Below are positions 6,126-12,420 of a stretch of DNA of 14,377 nucleotides, piece by piece. This DNA comes from DATKZB01 sp035528235 (lineage in GTDB: Bacteria > Planctomycetota > Phycisphaerae > FEN-1346). The stretch covers positions 1 to 14,377 of the forward strand of contig DATKZB010000189.1 of NCBI GenBank assembly GCA_035528235.1. Reading direction: 5' to 3'. The notes under the pieces were generated by a model. That model was not told the origin of the DNA. It saw nothing but the letters and a program-made list of their open reading frames with translations, and did no database searches. Position 1 is the stretch's first letter. Each line of letters opens with the position of its first letter. The translations under genes were made by a program, and so were the position numbers.

Positions 6126-7236
6126 CGATGGTGCTGAGCATGGCGACGACGTCGGCCTTCGTGACCGGGCGCGGGTTGGCCTTGGTTGAGCCGCTGGGCA
6201 GGCTCTCATCGGCCACCACGTCGAACGCCTCGGCCGCCAGACCGTATTCGGTCAGCCGCATCGGCAGGCCGCACGCCACCAGCAAGGCTTGGGCGTAGCC
6301 GACGGGGTCGCCGCCCAGCACCTGCCGCAGGGCCTCGAACTTCTCGGGGACGGCCTCGCGGTTGAACTCGAGCGCCGCCGGCAACAGCACGCCGCACACC
6401 AGCCCGTGTGGCACGCCGTAGCGGACGCCCACCGGATGGGCGATGCCGTGGACCACCCCCAGCCGCGCGTTCGTCAGCGCCAGGCCGGCCATGGCGCTTC
6501 CCCAGGCGGCAGCGGTCCGCAAGTCGATGTCGTCGCCCCGCGCGACGACGCCCGGCAGCGCCCGGGCCAGTTCGCCGGCGGCACGAAGCGCGATGGCGTC
6601 GGTCAGCGGCGTGGCGTGCCGCGACACGTACGATTCCACCGCCTGCACGAACGCATCGACGCCGCTGATGGCCGTGACCCGCGGCGAACACGAGACCGTG
6701 ACGGCGGGGTCGACCAAGGCCACCGCCGGCACCATCGACTCGCTACGGATGCTGGCTTTGTACTGCCGCTCGTGGTCGCTGATGACGCCGTTGTTGGTCA
6801 TCTCGCTGCCCGTGCCGCTGGTCGTCGGCACGGCGATGTTCGGCAGCCCCGGCCGCGCGACCGGGCCGCCCTGGTGGAAGGTGCGGGTAGGCTCGTCGTG
6901 ACCGGCGAGTGTGGCGGCGACCTTGGCGGCGTCCATGGCGCTGCCGCCGCCCAGGCCGATGAGCACGTCGGCCCGGTGCCGGCGGACGGCGTCGCGCAGC
7001 CGGTCGACGGTCGTGACGTCGGGCTCCGGCTCGACCTGGTCGAAGACGGCGGCGTCGACGCCGGCCGCCTCCAGGATGCCGAGGCACCGCCCCGTGACGC
7101 CGGCCTCGGCCATGGCCTTGCGGCCGGTGACGAGGACGGCCCGGCGTCCGAGCCGTCGGGTCTCGTCGCCCAGCGACTCGATGGCCCCGACGCCGAAGAG
7201 GATCTTGCCGGGCGCGCGAAACGTGGAGGTGGCCAA
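6121..7236 (-). CDS. Iron-type (group III) alcohol dehydrogenase
   Basis: The 371-residue protein has the full-length Fe-ADH fold, an NAD(P)-dependent alcohol/aldehyde oxidoreductase. Seen in order: PGKILFGVGA (9-18), the nucleotide loop GLGGGSAMDAAK (94-105), PTTSGTGSEMT (137-147), and metal-site residues D194, H263 and H277 (LGVVHGIAHP and GVPHGL). The residue four after D194, normally a histidine ligand in lactaldehyde-reductase types, is Q198 (GVDAFVQAVESYVS). This places it in a Q-containing branch whose metal may not be iron. The start is a TTG at 7236; no in-frame ATG lies nearby, and AAGGGG sits about eight bases upstream. It has a promoter with a perfect TATAAT and is divergent from the corrinoid-activator-like gene. 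The stop TAG lies inside the last unit of the tandem array. Substrate unknown. Confidence 0.92.
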   Translation of the reverse strand: MATSTFRAPGKILFGVGAIESLGDETRRLGRRAVLVTGRKAMAEAGVTGRCLGILEAAGVDAAVFDQVEPEPDVTTVDRLRDAVRRHRADVLIGLGGGSAMDAAKVAATLAGHDEPTRTFHQGGPVARPGLPNIAVPTTSGTGSEMTNNGVISDHERQYKASIRSESMVPAVALVDPAVTVSCSPRVTAISGVDAFVQAVESYVSRHATPLTDAIALRAAGELARALPGVVARGDDIDLRTAAAWGSAMAGLALTNARLGVVHGIAHPVGVRYGVPHGLVCGVLLPAALEFNREAVPEKFEALRQVLGGDPVGYAQALLVACGLPMRLTEYGLAAEAFDVVADESLPSGSTKANPRPVTKADVVAMLSTIA

Positions 7237-7277
7237 GGTCCTGTCCCCTTCGCCTGCTGGTCGCCGTATCGATGCCG

Positions 7278-7305
7278 ATTATAGACGCCGGCGCGGCGCA
7301 TGCAA
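7278..7305 (-). promoter_or_regulatory. Promoter of the alcohol dehydrogenase gene
   Basis: On the minus strand a perfect TATAAT (7278-7283) is preceded after 16 bases by TTGCAT (7300-7305), a weak -35. The weak -35 falls inside the CATGCAACCG box that is also present upstream of both promoters of the divergent gene, so a regulator bound there could act on both sides. Expected start near 7271, leader about 35 bases. Confidence 0.6.
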
Positions 7306-7318
7306 CCGTGCGGCGTCG

Positions 7319-7347
7319 TTGACTTGCCGCCGCCGCCGACCTATGAT
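7319..7347 (+). promoter_or_regulatory. Upstream promoter copy P1 for the ferredoxin-ASKHA gene
   Basis: TTGACT (7319-7324), 17-base spacer and TATGAT (7342-7347) form a strong sigma70-type promoter. A transcript from it would pass through the hairpin at 7376-7402 and the second promoter before reaching the gene. Confidence 0.7.
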
Positions 7348-7375
7348 GCCCCCTTGTCCTACAACGCTCTTTGAC

Positions 7376-7402
7376 GCGCGGCGGCCTTCCCAGGCCGCCG
7401 CG
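7376..7402. repeat. GGCCTTCCCAGGCC hairpin element between the two promoter copies
   Basis: A 27-bp palindromic element: an 11-bp stem, CGCGGCGGCCT with AGGCCGCCGCG, around loop TCCC. An identical 27-bp copy lies at 13633-13659 and a diverged, oppositely oriented copy at 13680-13707. Placed between P1 and P2, it could weaken read-through from P1. Confidence 0.85.
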
Positions 7403-7448
7403 ACCGGGCCTGAGAGGCTTTGGCGTCACATGCAACCGTGCGGCGTCG

Positions 7449-7477
7449 TTGACTTGCCGGTGGTGCCCGCCTATCAT
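7449..7477 (+). promoter_or_regulatory. Downstream promoter copy P2 for the ferredoxin-ASKHA gene
   Basis: TTGACT (7449-7454), 17-base spacer and TATCAT (7472-7477). The only -10 difference from P1 is at the fourth position, the least constrained one. Expected start near 7484, leaving a short leader with GAGGTGAGG before the GTG at 7513. Confidence 0.75.
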
Positions 7478-7512
7478 GCCCCCTTGTCTCTTGTGCCCAA
7501 GCGAGGTGAGGC

Positions 7513-9369
7513 GTGCCCGAGCGTATGCATCGCGTGGTCTTTGAGCCCGACGGCCGGACGCTGAGCGTTCCGGACGGTCAGACGTTGCTGGAAGCCGCGC
7601 GCGCGGCCGGCATCCATCTGGAGGCCCCGTGCGGGGGCAAGGGCACGTGCGGCGGCTGCCGGGTCATCATCCCCGACAACCCGCCCGAGCCGTCCGCGAC
7701 CTGCCGCATCGCCCTGACGGGCGAGGAAATCGGGCGGAACCTGCGGCTGGCGTGCCAGGTCCGCGTCCGGAGCGACCTGCGGGTCGTCATCCCCGAGGAG
7801 ACCCGCCGGGGCGACCAGAAGATTCTGACCGACGGCGTGGCCATCGACGTGCCCCTCGTGCCCAACGTCCGCAAGGTGACCGTCCATCTGCCGGAGCCGT
7901 CGGTGGCCGACCAGCGCTCGGACGCCGACCGGCTGCTCGACGCCCTGGCCGAGAAGGGTCTGGCGGACCTGACGCTCGATGTCCGGGCCACGCGCGACCT
8001 GCCGACGCGCCTGCGGTCGCTCGACTTCCATCCCGCGGTCGTCGTGGTCGGCCGCGAGATCATCCACCTGGACCGGCCCGCCACGGCCGACGCCTGTTAC
8101 GGCATCGCCTTCGACGTGGGCACGACCACCCTGGTCGGGTACCTGACGGACCTGGTGACGGGCGAGGTGGTGGCCGTGGCCAGCCGCGCGAATCCCCAGG
8201 CGGCCTATGGCGACGACGTCATCGCGCGGATCGAGTACTGCGGCCGCGTTCGGAGCGGTGCCCGGACGCTGCAGACGCTGGTCGTCGACGCCCTGAACGA
8301 GATCGTCCGGGAGACGTGCCGCCGCACGCACATCCGGCCCACGGTGGTCTACGAGGCCACGATGGTCGGTAACACGACGATGAATCACCTGTTTCTGCGG
8401 TTGGCGACGGCGGCGATCGCCCGGGCGCCGTTCGTGGCGGCGTCGGCGTCGGCCCACACGGTGCCGGCCCGCGACGTGGGCCTGAAGATCCACCCGGCCG
8501 GCCGCTTGTACACGGGGCCGCTGGTGGCCGGGTTCGTGGGGGCCGACACGGTGGGCGTCATCCTGGCCACGGGGATGCACGATAGCGACCGGCTGCGGCT
8601 GGCCATCGACATCGGCACCAACGGCGAGATCGTGCTCGGGACACGCGACCGGCTGCTGGCCTGCTCGACGGCCGCGGGACCCGCCCTGGAGGGCGCGCGA
8701 ATCCGTTACGGGATGCGGGCGGCCGGCGGGGCCATCGACCGCGTCGACATCGACGACGGGCGCCTGCATCTGCACACCATCGACGACGAGCCGCCCCTGG
8801 GCCTGTGCGGGACGGGCCTCATCGACGCCGTGGCGGTGCTGCTGGCGTCGGGCGTCATCGACAAGACGGGCCTGATGCGGTCGGCGGCCGACCTGGCCGG
8901 CGCGGCCCCGGGGCTGGCGCGCCGCCTCATCGGCGCCGACGGCGAGAGGGCCTTCGTCCTGGCCGACCGCGACGAGACCGAGACGGGGCACCCCATTCTG
9001 CTGACGCAGCGGGACGTGCGCGAGGTTCAACTGGCCAAGGGCGCGATCGCCGCCGGCGTCGAGACGCTGCTCGATGAGTTCGGCGCCGGCCTGGGCGACG
9101 TCCAGGAGGTCCTCCTGGCGGGGGCGTTCGGCAACTTCATCCGGCCCGACCGGGCCCAGGCCGTCGGCCTGATACCGCTCGTGCCGGCCGACCGGGTCCG
9201 GTTCGTCGGCAACGCCGCCGGCGCCGGCGCCAGGCTGCTGCTGGTGAACCGGAACCTGCGGCACGTGGCGAGCGAGGTGGCGCGCGGCGTGGAGCACGTG
9301 GAACTGTCGCAGCGGGCCGATTTCCAGATGCGGTTTGCCGAGGCGATGTTCTTCCCGGCGGCCGGTTAG
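7513..9369 (+). CDS. Ferredoxin-ASKHA protein, RACo-like corrinoid activation protein (DUF4445 type)
   Basis: The 618-residue protein joins an N-terminal 2Fe-2S ferredoxin domain (C40-x5-C46-x2-C49 and C81) to a linker and a C-terminal actin/Hsp70-like ATPase core. ATP-site signatures are FDVGTTT (200-206), VGNTTMNHLFL (285-295), AIDIGTNGEIVLG (364-376), CGTGLIDA (432-439) and LLAGAFGNFI (534-543); the family's closing AMFFP is at 611-615. Proteins of this type use ATP to drive reduction of an inactive Co(II) corrinoid protein back to Co(I) in methyl-transfer systems such as O-demethylation or methylamine use. No corrinoid protein or methyltransferase lies in the window, so its partner must be elsewhere. 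The GTG at 7513 has GAGGTGA (7503-7509) just upstream; the in-frame ATG at 7525 is too far from it. Driven by duplicated promoters, divergent from an alcohol dehydrogenase. Confidence 0.9.
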   Translation: MPERMHRVVFEPDGRTLSVPDGQTLLEAARAAGIHLEAPCGGKGTCGGCRVIIPDNPPEPSATCRIALTGEEIGRNLRLACQVRVRSDLRVVIPEETRRGDQKILTDGVAIDVPLVPNVRKVTVHLPEPSVADQRSDADRLLDALAEKGLADLTLDVRATRDLPTRLRSLDFHPAVVVVGREIIHLDRPATADACYGIAFDVGTTTLVGYLTDLVTGEVVAVASRANPQAAYGDDVIARIEYCGRVRSGARTLQTLVVDALNEIVRETCRRTHIRPTVVYEATMVGNTTMNHLFLRLATAAIARAPFVAASASAHTVPARDVGLKIHPAGRLYTGPLVAGFVGADTVGVILATGMHDSDRLRLAIDIGTNGEIVLGTRDRLLACSTAAGPALEGARIRYGMRAAGGAIDRVDIDDGRLHLHTIDDEPPLGLCGTGLIDAVAVLLASGVIDKTGLMRSAADLAGAAPGLARRLIGADGERAFVLADRDETETGHPILLTQRDVREVQLAKGAIAAGVETLLDEFGAGLGDVQEVLLAGAFGNFIRPDRAQAVGLIPLVPADRVRFVGNAAGAGARLLLVNRNLRHVASEVARGVEHVELSQRADFQMRFAEAMFFPAAG

Positions 9370-9432
9370 TCCTACAGCGCTACTTGCGCCCAATAGGCGC
9401 CGGGGCGGGACTCAGGCGTACGTCCCTTTGTG

Positions 9433-9496
9433 GCCGTAGCGCGGGGGTTTATCCCCCGCGCAGGCAGGCGCGGGGGATAAACCCCCGCGCTACGGC
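9433..9496. repeat. Inverted pair of GTAG-hairpin repeats, 28-bp perfect arms
   Basis: Arms 9433-9460 and 9469-9496 are perfect reverse complements around CAGGCAGG. Each arm is itself a hairpin: GTAGC foot, then a GCGGGGG/CCCCCGC stem around TTTAT. This is the layout of a REP doublet. A close relative lies at 12145-12219. It sits in the 195-bp gap between the ASKHA gene and the transporter remnant. Confidence 0.92.
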
Positions 9497-9501
9497 GCGT
9501 A

Positions 9502-9522
9502 ACTGGCGGACAAGCCGCCAGT
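9502..9522. repeat. ACTGGCGG hairpin
   Basis: ACTGGCGG (9502-9509) and CCGCCAGT (9515-9522) form an 8-bp stem with loop ACAAG, directly after the GTAG pair. No T-tract follows, so terminator function is doubtful. One copy only in this window. Confidence 0.6.
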
Positions 9523-9564
9523 GGCACACGGGTTGCTCGTGGCGGCCATCGAGACGGGGCGGGC

Positions 9565-10037
9565 ATGACGTACGTCGAGCAACTCGGGCGCATCGCGTAC
9601 ACGGTTATCGGGCCGATCGTCGTGCTGGCCGGCCTGGGGTACCTGTTGGGGCGGCGGCCGTCCTGCACGCGGTCCTGTGGAAACCGATGACGTTCATCTG
9701 CGAGGCGTACGTGGCCCTGGCCCTGATGACGCTGGGCGCCCAGATGGCCAACGTCCGGCTGGTCCGGGCGCCGCTGGACCTGGTGCTGTCGGTGGTCCTG
9801 CGGCTGGTGGGCGGGGCGCTGGTGGGGCTGGTGCTGGTGAAAGCGATGGGGCTGGATGGGTTGCTGGCCCAGATTCTGGTCATCGGTGCCGCGGGCCCCA
9901 GCGCGGTCTCGTCAGCGGTGGTGGCCATCGAGTTCAAGAACCGGCCGGATTTTGCCGCCAGCGCCGTGTTGCTCTCGACCCTGGGGGCCGGCCTGACGGT
10001 GCCGGTCGTCATCTTTCTGGCGCAGGCGTACCTGTAG
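9565..10037 (+). pseudogene. AEC-family (auxin-efflux-carrier type) transporter, internally deleted and frameshifted
   Basis: From the ATG at 9565 one frame gives a normal AEC-type start (MTYVEQLGRIAYTV, then VVLAGLGYLLGRR) and stops at 9689 after about 12 out-of-place residues. From about 9661 the other frame carries a normal family C-terminus: VLWKPMTFICEAYVALALMTLGAQ, then LGLDG-like LVIGAAGPSAVSSAVVAIEF and STLGAGLTVPVVIF, ending at 10037. Intact AEC permeases, which export small carboxylates such as malate, have ten membrane segments and about 300 residues. Here roughly 130-160 residues from the middle are missing, and the two parts are in different frames. The junction is at about 9655-9670, in GGGGCGGCGGCCG. 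The C-terminal part could start at ATG 9687 (116 residues, about four membrane segments), but a working transporter is unlikely. An assembly collapse is the main alternative. Confidence 0.8.
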
Positions 10038-10175
10038 GCGTTTCCTTCCGCGAGGCCGGCAGTTTCCCCTAAAGCCGTCATGGGTTGCGGTCGATAAGAA
10101 TGTCGAACGGTCGCCGTTTGTGCGTGCACCCTAAGCCGTTTCCTTCCAGGCCCAGCGTGCAAGGAGACGACGGCG

Positions 10176-10409
10176 ATGGTTCCTTCCTCCGCCCAGAGCG
10201 AGTCGTGCCTCCACGACCGCGCGCCGCTGCGCCGACTGGGCAAAATCACCCACGAGCGCACCGGCGAGTGCGTCTACGTGCTGCTGTGCACGGAGTGCGG
10301 GTTCACCGTGACGACCGACGAGTTGCGTCGCCTGCGCTACGGTCAGGGGGGTCGGCGACCGGCCATCCCGATCGCCCGGGCGCCCGGCTTGGCGTCGTCG
10401 TCGCCGTAG
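10176..10409 (+). CDS. Small CxxC protein, possible zinc ribbon
   Basis: This 77-residue frame has a strong ribosome site, AAGGAG (10161-10166), nine bases before its ATG, which is the main reason to call it real. The protein carries C11-x-H13 and C38-x2-C41 (LLCTECGFTVTTDEL), plus C32. The C-x-H and C-x-x-C groups could bind one zinc ion. The middle (RRLGKITHERTGECVYVLLC) looks like two beta strands feeding the CxxC knuckle, as in zinc ribbons. The last 20 residues are low-complexity Arg/Ala/Pro/Ser and may be unstructured. I do not recognise a named family. It follows the broken transporter by 138 bases and is not obviously in an operon. No clear promoter was seen. Confidence 0.62.
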   Translation: MVPSSAQSESCLHDRAPLRRLGKITHERTGECVYVLLCTECGFTVTTDELRRLRYGQGGRRPAIPIARAPGLASSSP

Positions 10410-10450
10410 GGCCATGCTGTTGCGTGCCCCGGTGCCCCGCCGCCAGACTC

Positions 10451-10652
10451 ATGGTCACCCTTCGGGATGACCATGCCACCCGCCTCGGGCGGGCACCCAC
10501 CGCGCCGCCCGGCAAGCGGCCCTCAAGACCATGGTCACCCTTCGGGATGACCATGCCACCCGTCCAGAAGGCTACAGGCTTCAGGCTTCAGGCTACAGGC
10601 TTCAGGCTACAGGCGTGGAACGTGGTCACCCTTCGGGATGACCATGCCACCC
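10451..10652. repeat. Three direct copies of a TTCG-loop hairpin with ATGCCACCC tail
   Basis: Copies at 10451-10481, 10531-10561 and 10622-10652 are 30-31 bases long and nearly identical. Each holds TGGTCA-CCC-TTCG-GGG-TGACCA-like arms (one C-A mismatch in the stem) and ends in ATGCCACCC. Copy 3 begins with G in place of A. The copies are 80 and about 91 bases apart and fill the 300-bp gap between the small CxxC gene and the PHP gene. The same tail follows a different hairpin at 12274-12309. Confidence 0.92.
10570..10614. repeat. 7-bp microsatellite GGCT(A/T)CA, 6.4 copies
   Basis: Units read GGCTACA, GGCTTCA, GGCTTCA, GGCTACA, GGCTTCA, GGCTACA, GGC in exact 7-base register between hairpin copies 2 and 3. 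A/T is the only variable position. Confidence 0.93.
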
Positions 10653-10711
10653 CTCTCTCGCTGCTGGTCAAGTGTCGGGGAAGTGCACGGTCGGGTGTGG
10701 CGCGCGCCCGG

Positions 10712-11959
10712 TCAGCGGCCGGCGCGGATCAGGGCCCGGTGGCGCATGGCCTCGAGGAGTTCCTCGGGCGAGGTCTGCGGCCGCAGGTTGCCGCGGCGGT
10801 GGTCGGGCCGATCGTCGAGCAGGCCGAAACCGAGGGTCATCTCGCCGGTGGCCCGTCCGGGCGCCAGCACGTGGAAGTCGGAGGAGTAACTCGCCAGGAT
10901 GAGGGGGCCCGGGGCCTTGATGTCTCCGCGGGCGATCCGCGCGTTCGTCTCGTCCATCATCTCTCGCCACACGCGAACGTCGGCCGGGGTATCGCGCGAG
11001 CAGCCGACCTCGACGCCGTCGAGCGTCGCCTCGGCCGCCAGGTACTCGATCGTCTTGGCCACCTGGCCGAGCGACATCTTGCCCTTGGTCAGCAGTTCCT
11101 TCGGATGGCTGAGAATGACGACGGCGCCCATGTCCGACCGGCGGAGCGACGCCAGTTGCTTACGGACCTCGGCGGTGGCGTCGGTCAGGTTCTGCTTGGT
11201 GCCGGCCGACCCGGCCACACGCTTCAGCGCCGGCGTGACGACCTTCGTGTTGAAGGCCCGCGGGTCGTGGATGCCCAGGGTCTTGCGCTTGGCCGGGCTC
11301 AGGCGCTTCAGGCCCAGCACGGCCACCGTGCCGGGGTAGTAGGGTTTCTGACCGTCGAACCAGAGGTCGAGTTCCTGCTCGGTCACGTACTGGTCGGGCG
11401 AGATGCCCTGGCGCTTGAGCCAGCGGTTGACGCTGGCGAGCACCTGAAGGGTGGCCTCGTGGACGGCCTGTTGTTTCTGGTCGAGATACTTGGCGAAGCG
11501 GCGCCCGCGCGGCGAGGTCAGAAAATCGAAGAACCGGCCGGCGTCGGGAAAGTACACCAGGATTTCCAGGCCGCTCCGGTCGGTCGAGAGTTCCACGGCC
11601 GGCATGGCCGACAGGCCCAGCAACGTCGCCTCGCCGTAGAGGGCCCGGCAGCCGGAGACGCTGTCGTGGTCGGCCAGGGCGATGGTCTGGAGGCCGATGG
11701 CCCGGGCCAGCCAGGCGAGTTTGTGCGGGGGGTTCTCGCCGTCGGAACACGTCGAGTGCAGGTGCAGGTCCATGGCGACCGGCACGCCGACGATCTGCCG
11801 AACGCGGGCCTCGGGCAGGTCGCGGGCCTCCAGGGCCGTGCGGAAGGCGTCCCACTTGGCCGAGGCGGCCAGGGCGTCGCGGATACCGTACAAGACGGTC
11901 TCCCGCTCGCGATAGGCTGCCAGGTCCGCGCCGACGGTTGTTCCAGCGGCCTGTATCAT
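10712..11959 (-). CDS. PHP-domain metal-dependent phosphoesterase
   Basis: The 415-residue protein has a PHP (polymerase and histidinol phosphatase) domain, a trinuclear-metal phosphoesterase fold. Ligand motifs are DLHLHSTCSDG (64-74; H66, H68, D73), ALADHDSVSG (D97, H98), AVELSTD (E123), ILSHP (H285), VEVG (E317) and SSDFH (D361, H363), so the metal site looks complete. The start DLHLHST resembles the YciV/TrpH (RNase AM, 3',5'-bisphosphate) branch. However, about 60 residues precede it and a helical, Lys/Gln-rich stretch of roughly 130 residues (150-275) is inserted before the H285 motif, so substrate cannot be assigned. The frame is open up to 12190, but that part is repeat DNA. ATG 11959, with GAGG eight bases upstream, is the likely start. 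It has no signal peptide and is cytoplasmic. Confidence 0.85.
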   Translation of the reverse strand: MIQAAGTTVGADLAAYRERETVLYGIRDALAASAKWDAFRTALEARDLPEARVRQIVGVPVAMDLHLHSTCSDGENPPHKLAWLARAIGLQTIALADHDSVSGCRALYGEATLLGLSAMPAVELSTDRSGLEILVYFPDAGRFFDFLTSPRGRRFAKYLDQKQQAVHEATLQVLASVNRWLKRQGISPDQYVTEQELDLWFDGQKPYYPGTVAVLGLKRLSPAKRKTLGIHDPRAFNTKVVTPALKRVAGSAGTKQNLTDATAEVRKQLASLRRSDMGAVVILSHPKELLTKGKMSLGQVAKTIEYLAAEATLDGVEVGCSRDTPADVRVWREMMDETNARIARGDIKAPGPLILASYSSDFHVLAPGRATGEMTLGFGLLDDRPDHRRGNLRPQTSPEELLEAMRHRALIRAGR

Positions 11960-12144
11960 CCAGCGTGCCTCAACCCCGACACCAAGGAGACGAAAACGGG
12001 CGGGTTTTTTCAAGGAAAATCGAGAAGGGGCGTTCGGAGGGTGCGCCAAGATTTTCTGGCAGGCATCCCACTCTGGGGCGGCATGCCCACGCCGCTGTTG
12101 AGCATTTTGCATCGTGAATCGCAACCGGGCGCCGGAGCATGACT

Positions 12145-12219
12145 TGTAGCGCGGGGGTTTACCCCCCGCGCCACATGTCCCAAACCCCACGGCCGCGGGG
12201 GATAAACCCCCGCGCTACA
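12145..12219. repeat. Inverted pair of GTAG-hairpin repeats, second locus
   Basis: TGTAGCGCGGGGGTTTA followed by CCCCCCGCG (12145-12170) faces its reverse complement ending GCGCTACA at 12219. Same family as 9433-9496. The loop is TTTAC in the left copy and TTTAT in the right, and the spacer between the halves is longer and unrelated. Confidence 0.9.
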
Positions 12220-12273
12220 GGTTCGATGCAAAATGTTCGCTGTTTGCGTGGGCATGTGCTCGTAGCCCGGGGA

Positions 12274-12309
12274 GCATGCCCAGGCAACGGCGGCCTGGGC
12301 ATGCCACCC
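12274..12309. repeat. 12-bp stem hairpin with CACCC tail
   Basis: GCATGCCCAGGC (12274-12285) and GCCTGGGCATGC (12293-12304) pair perfectly around AACGGCG, and CACCC follows, making ATGCCACCC. This tail is the same as in the three TTCG-loop hairpins at 10451-10652. Confidence 0.85.
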
Positions 12310-12382
12310 ATGCCAGAAAGTTCTGGCGCACCCGTGTTCGGATGGTGCCGGGGCACGCCTCGGTGGAACCCGGCGCCGCGGA

Positions 12383-12396
12383 CCGTGGCGCCACGG
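12383..12396. repeat. 14-bp perfect palindrome CCGTGGCGCCACGG
   Basis: It lies 25 bases past the stop codon of the minus-strand secreted protein gene. Too short a loop for a normal hairpin and no T-tract; it may be a dyad protein site or chance in GC-rich DNA. Confidence 0.4.
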
Positions 12397-12420
12397 AAAC
12401 CGTTCGGCGCCGGCCCGGCG

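Larger units (their letters stand above)
7299..7488 (+). repeat. Direct duplication of a whole promoter region, 130-bp period
   Basis: Bases 7299-7358 and 7429-7488 are two copies of one 60-bp segment. The first 31 bases (CATGCAACCGTGCGGCGTCG and the following TTGACTTGCCG) are identical. The next ten, in the -35/-10 spacer, differ at most positions. The last 19 (CCTAT, G or C, ATGCCCCCTTGTC) differ at one. Seventy unrelated bases with a 27-bp hairpin lie between the copies. Confidence 0.9.
12039..12333. repeat. Nested imperfect palindrome, about 295 bp
   Basis: Matching inverted arms are stacked around one centre. The outer arm GGGTGCGCCA-N4-TTTCTGGCA (12039-12061) pairs with 12311-12333. 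CATGCCCACGC (12082-12092) pairs with 12246-12256, and CATTTTGCATCG (12103-12114) pairs with 12224-12235. The innermost layer is the GTAG pair at 12145-12219. The right half also contains an independent hairpin (12274-12304). It fills the gap between the PHP gene and the secreted esterase-like gene; 11960-12038 holds only the PHP leader, with no convincing promoter. Confidence 0.85.

Noticed and set aside
7474..9393. A 639-codon open frame antisense to the ferredoxin-ASKHA gene
   Set aside because: Shadow frame rich in His/Gln/Arg/Asp. The plus-strand protein has all family motifs.
10451..10652. Possible CRISPR array from three regularly spaced 30-bp repeats
   Set aside because: Only three copies at unequal spacing (80 and 91 bases), each a hairpin of a dispersed family, and the intervals include a microsatellite.
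10085..12142. A 685-codon plus-strand open frame over the repeats and the PHP gene
   Set aside because: It translates the hairpin repeats and the heptamer microsatellite, then the antisense of the PHP gene. The PHP frame has all metal-site motifs.
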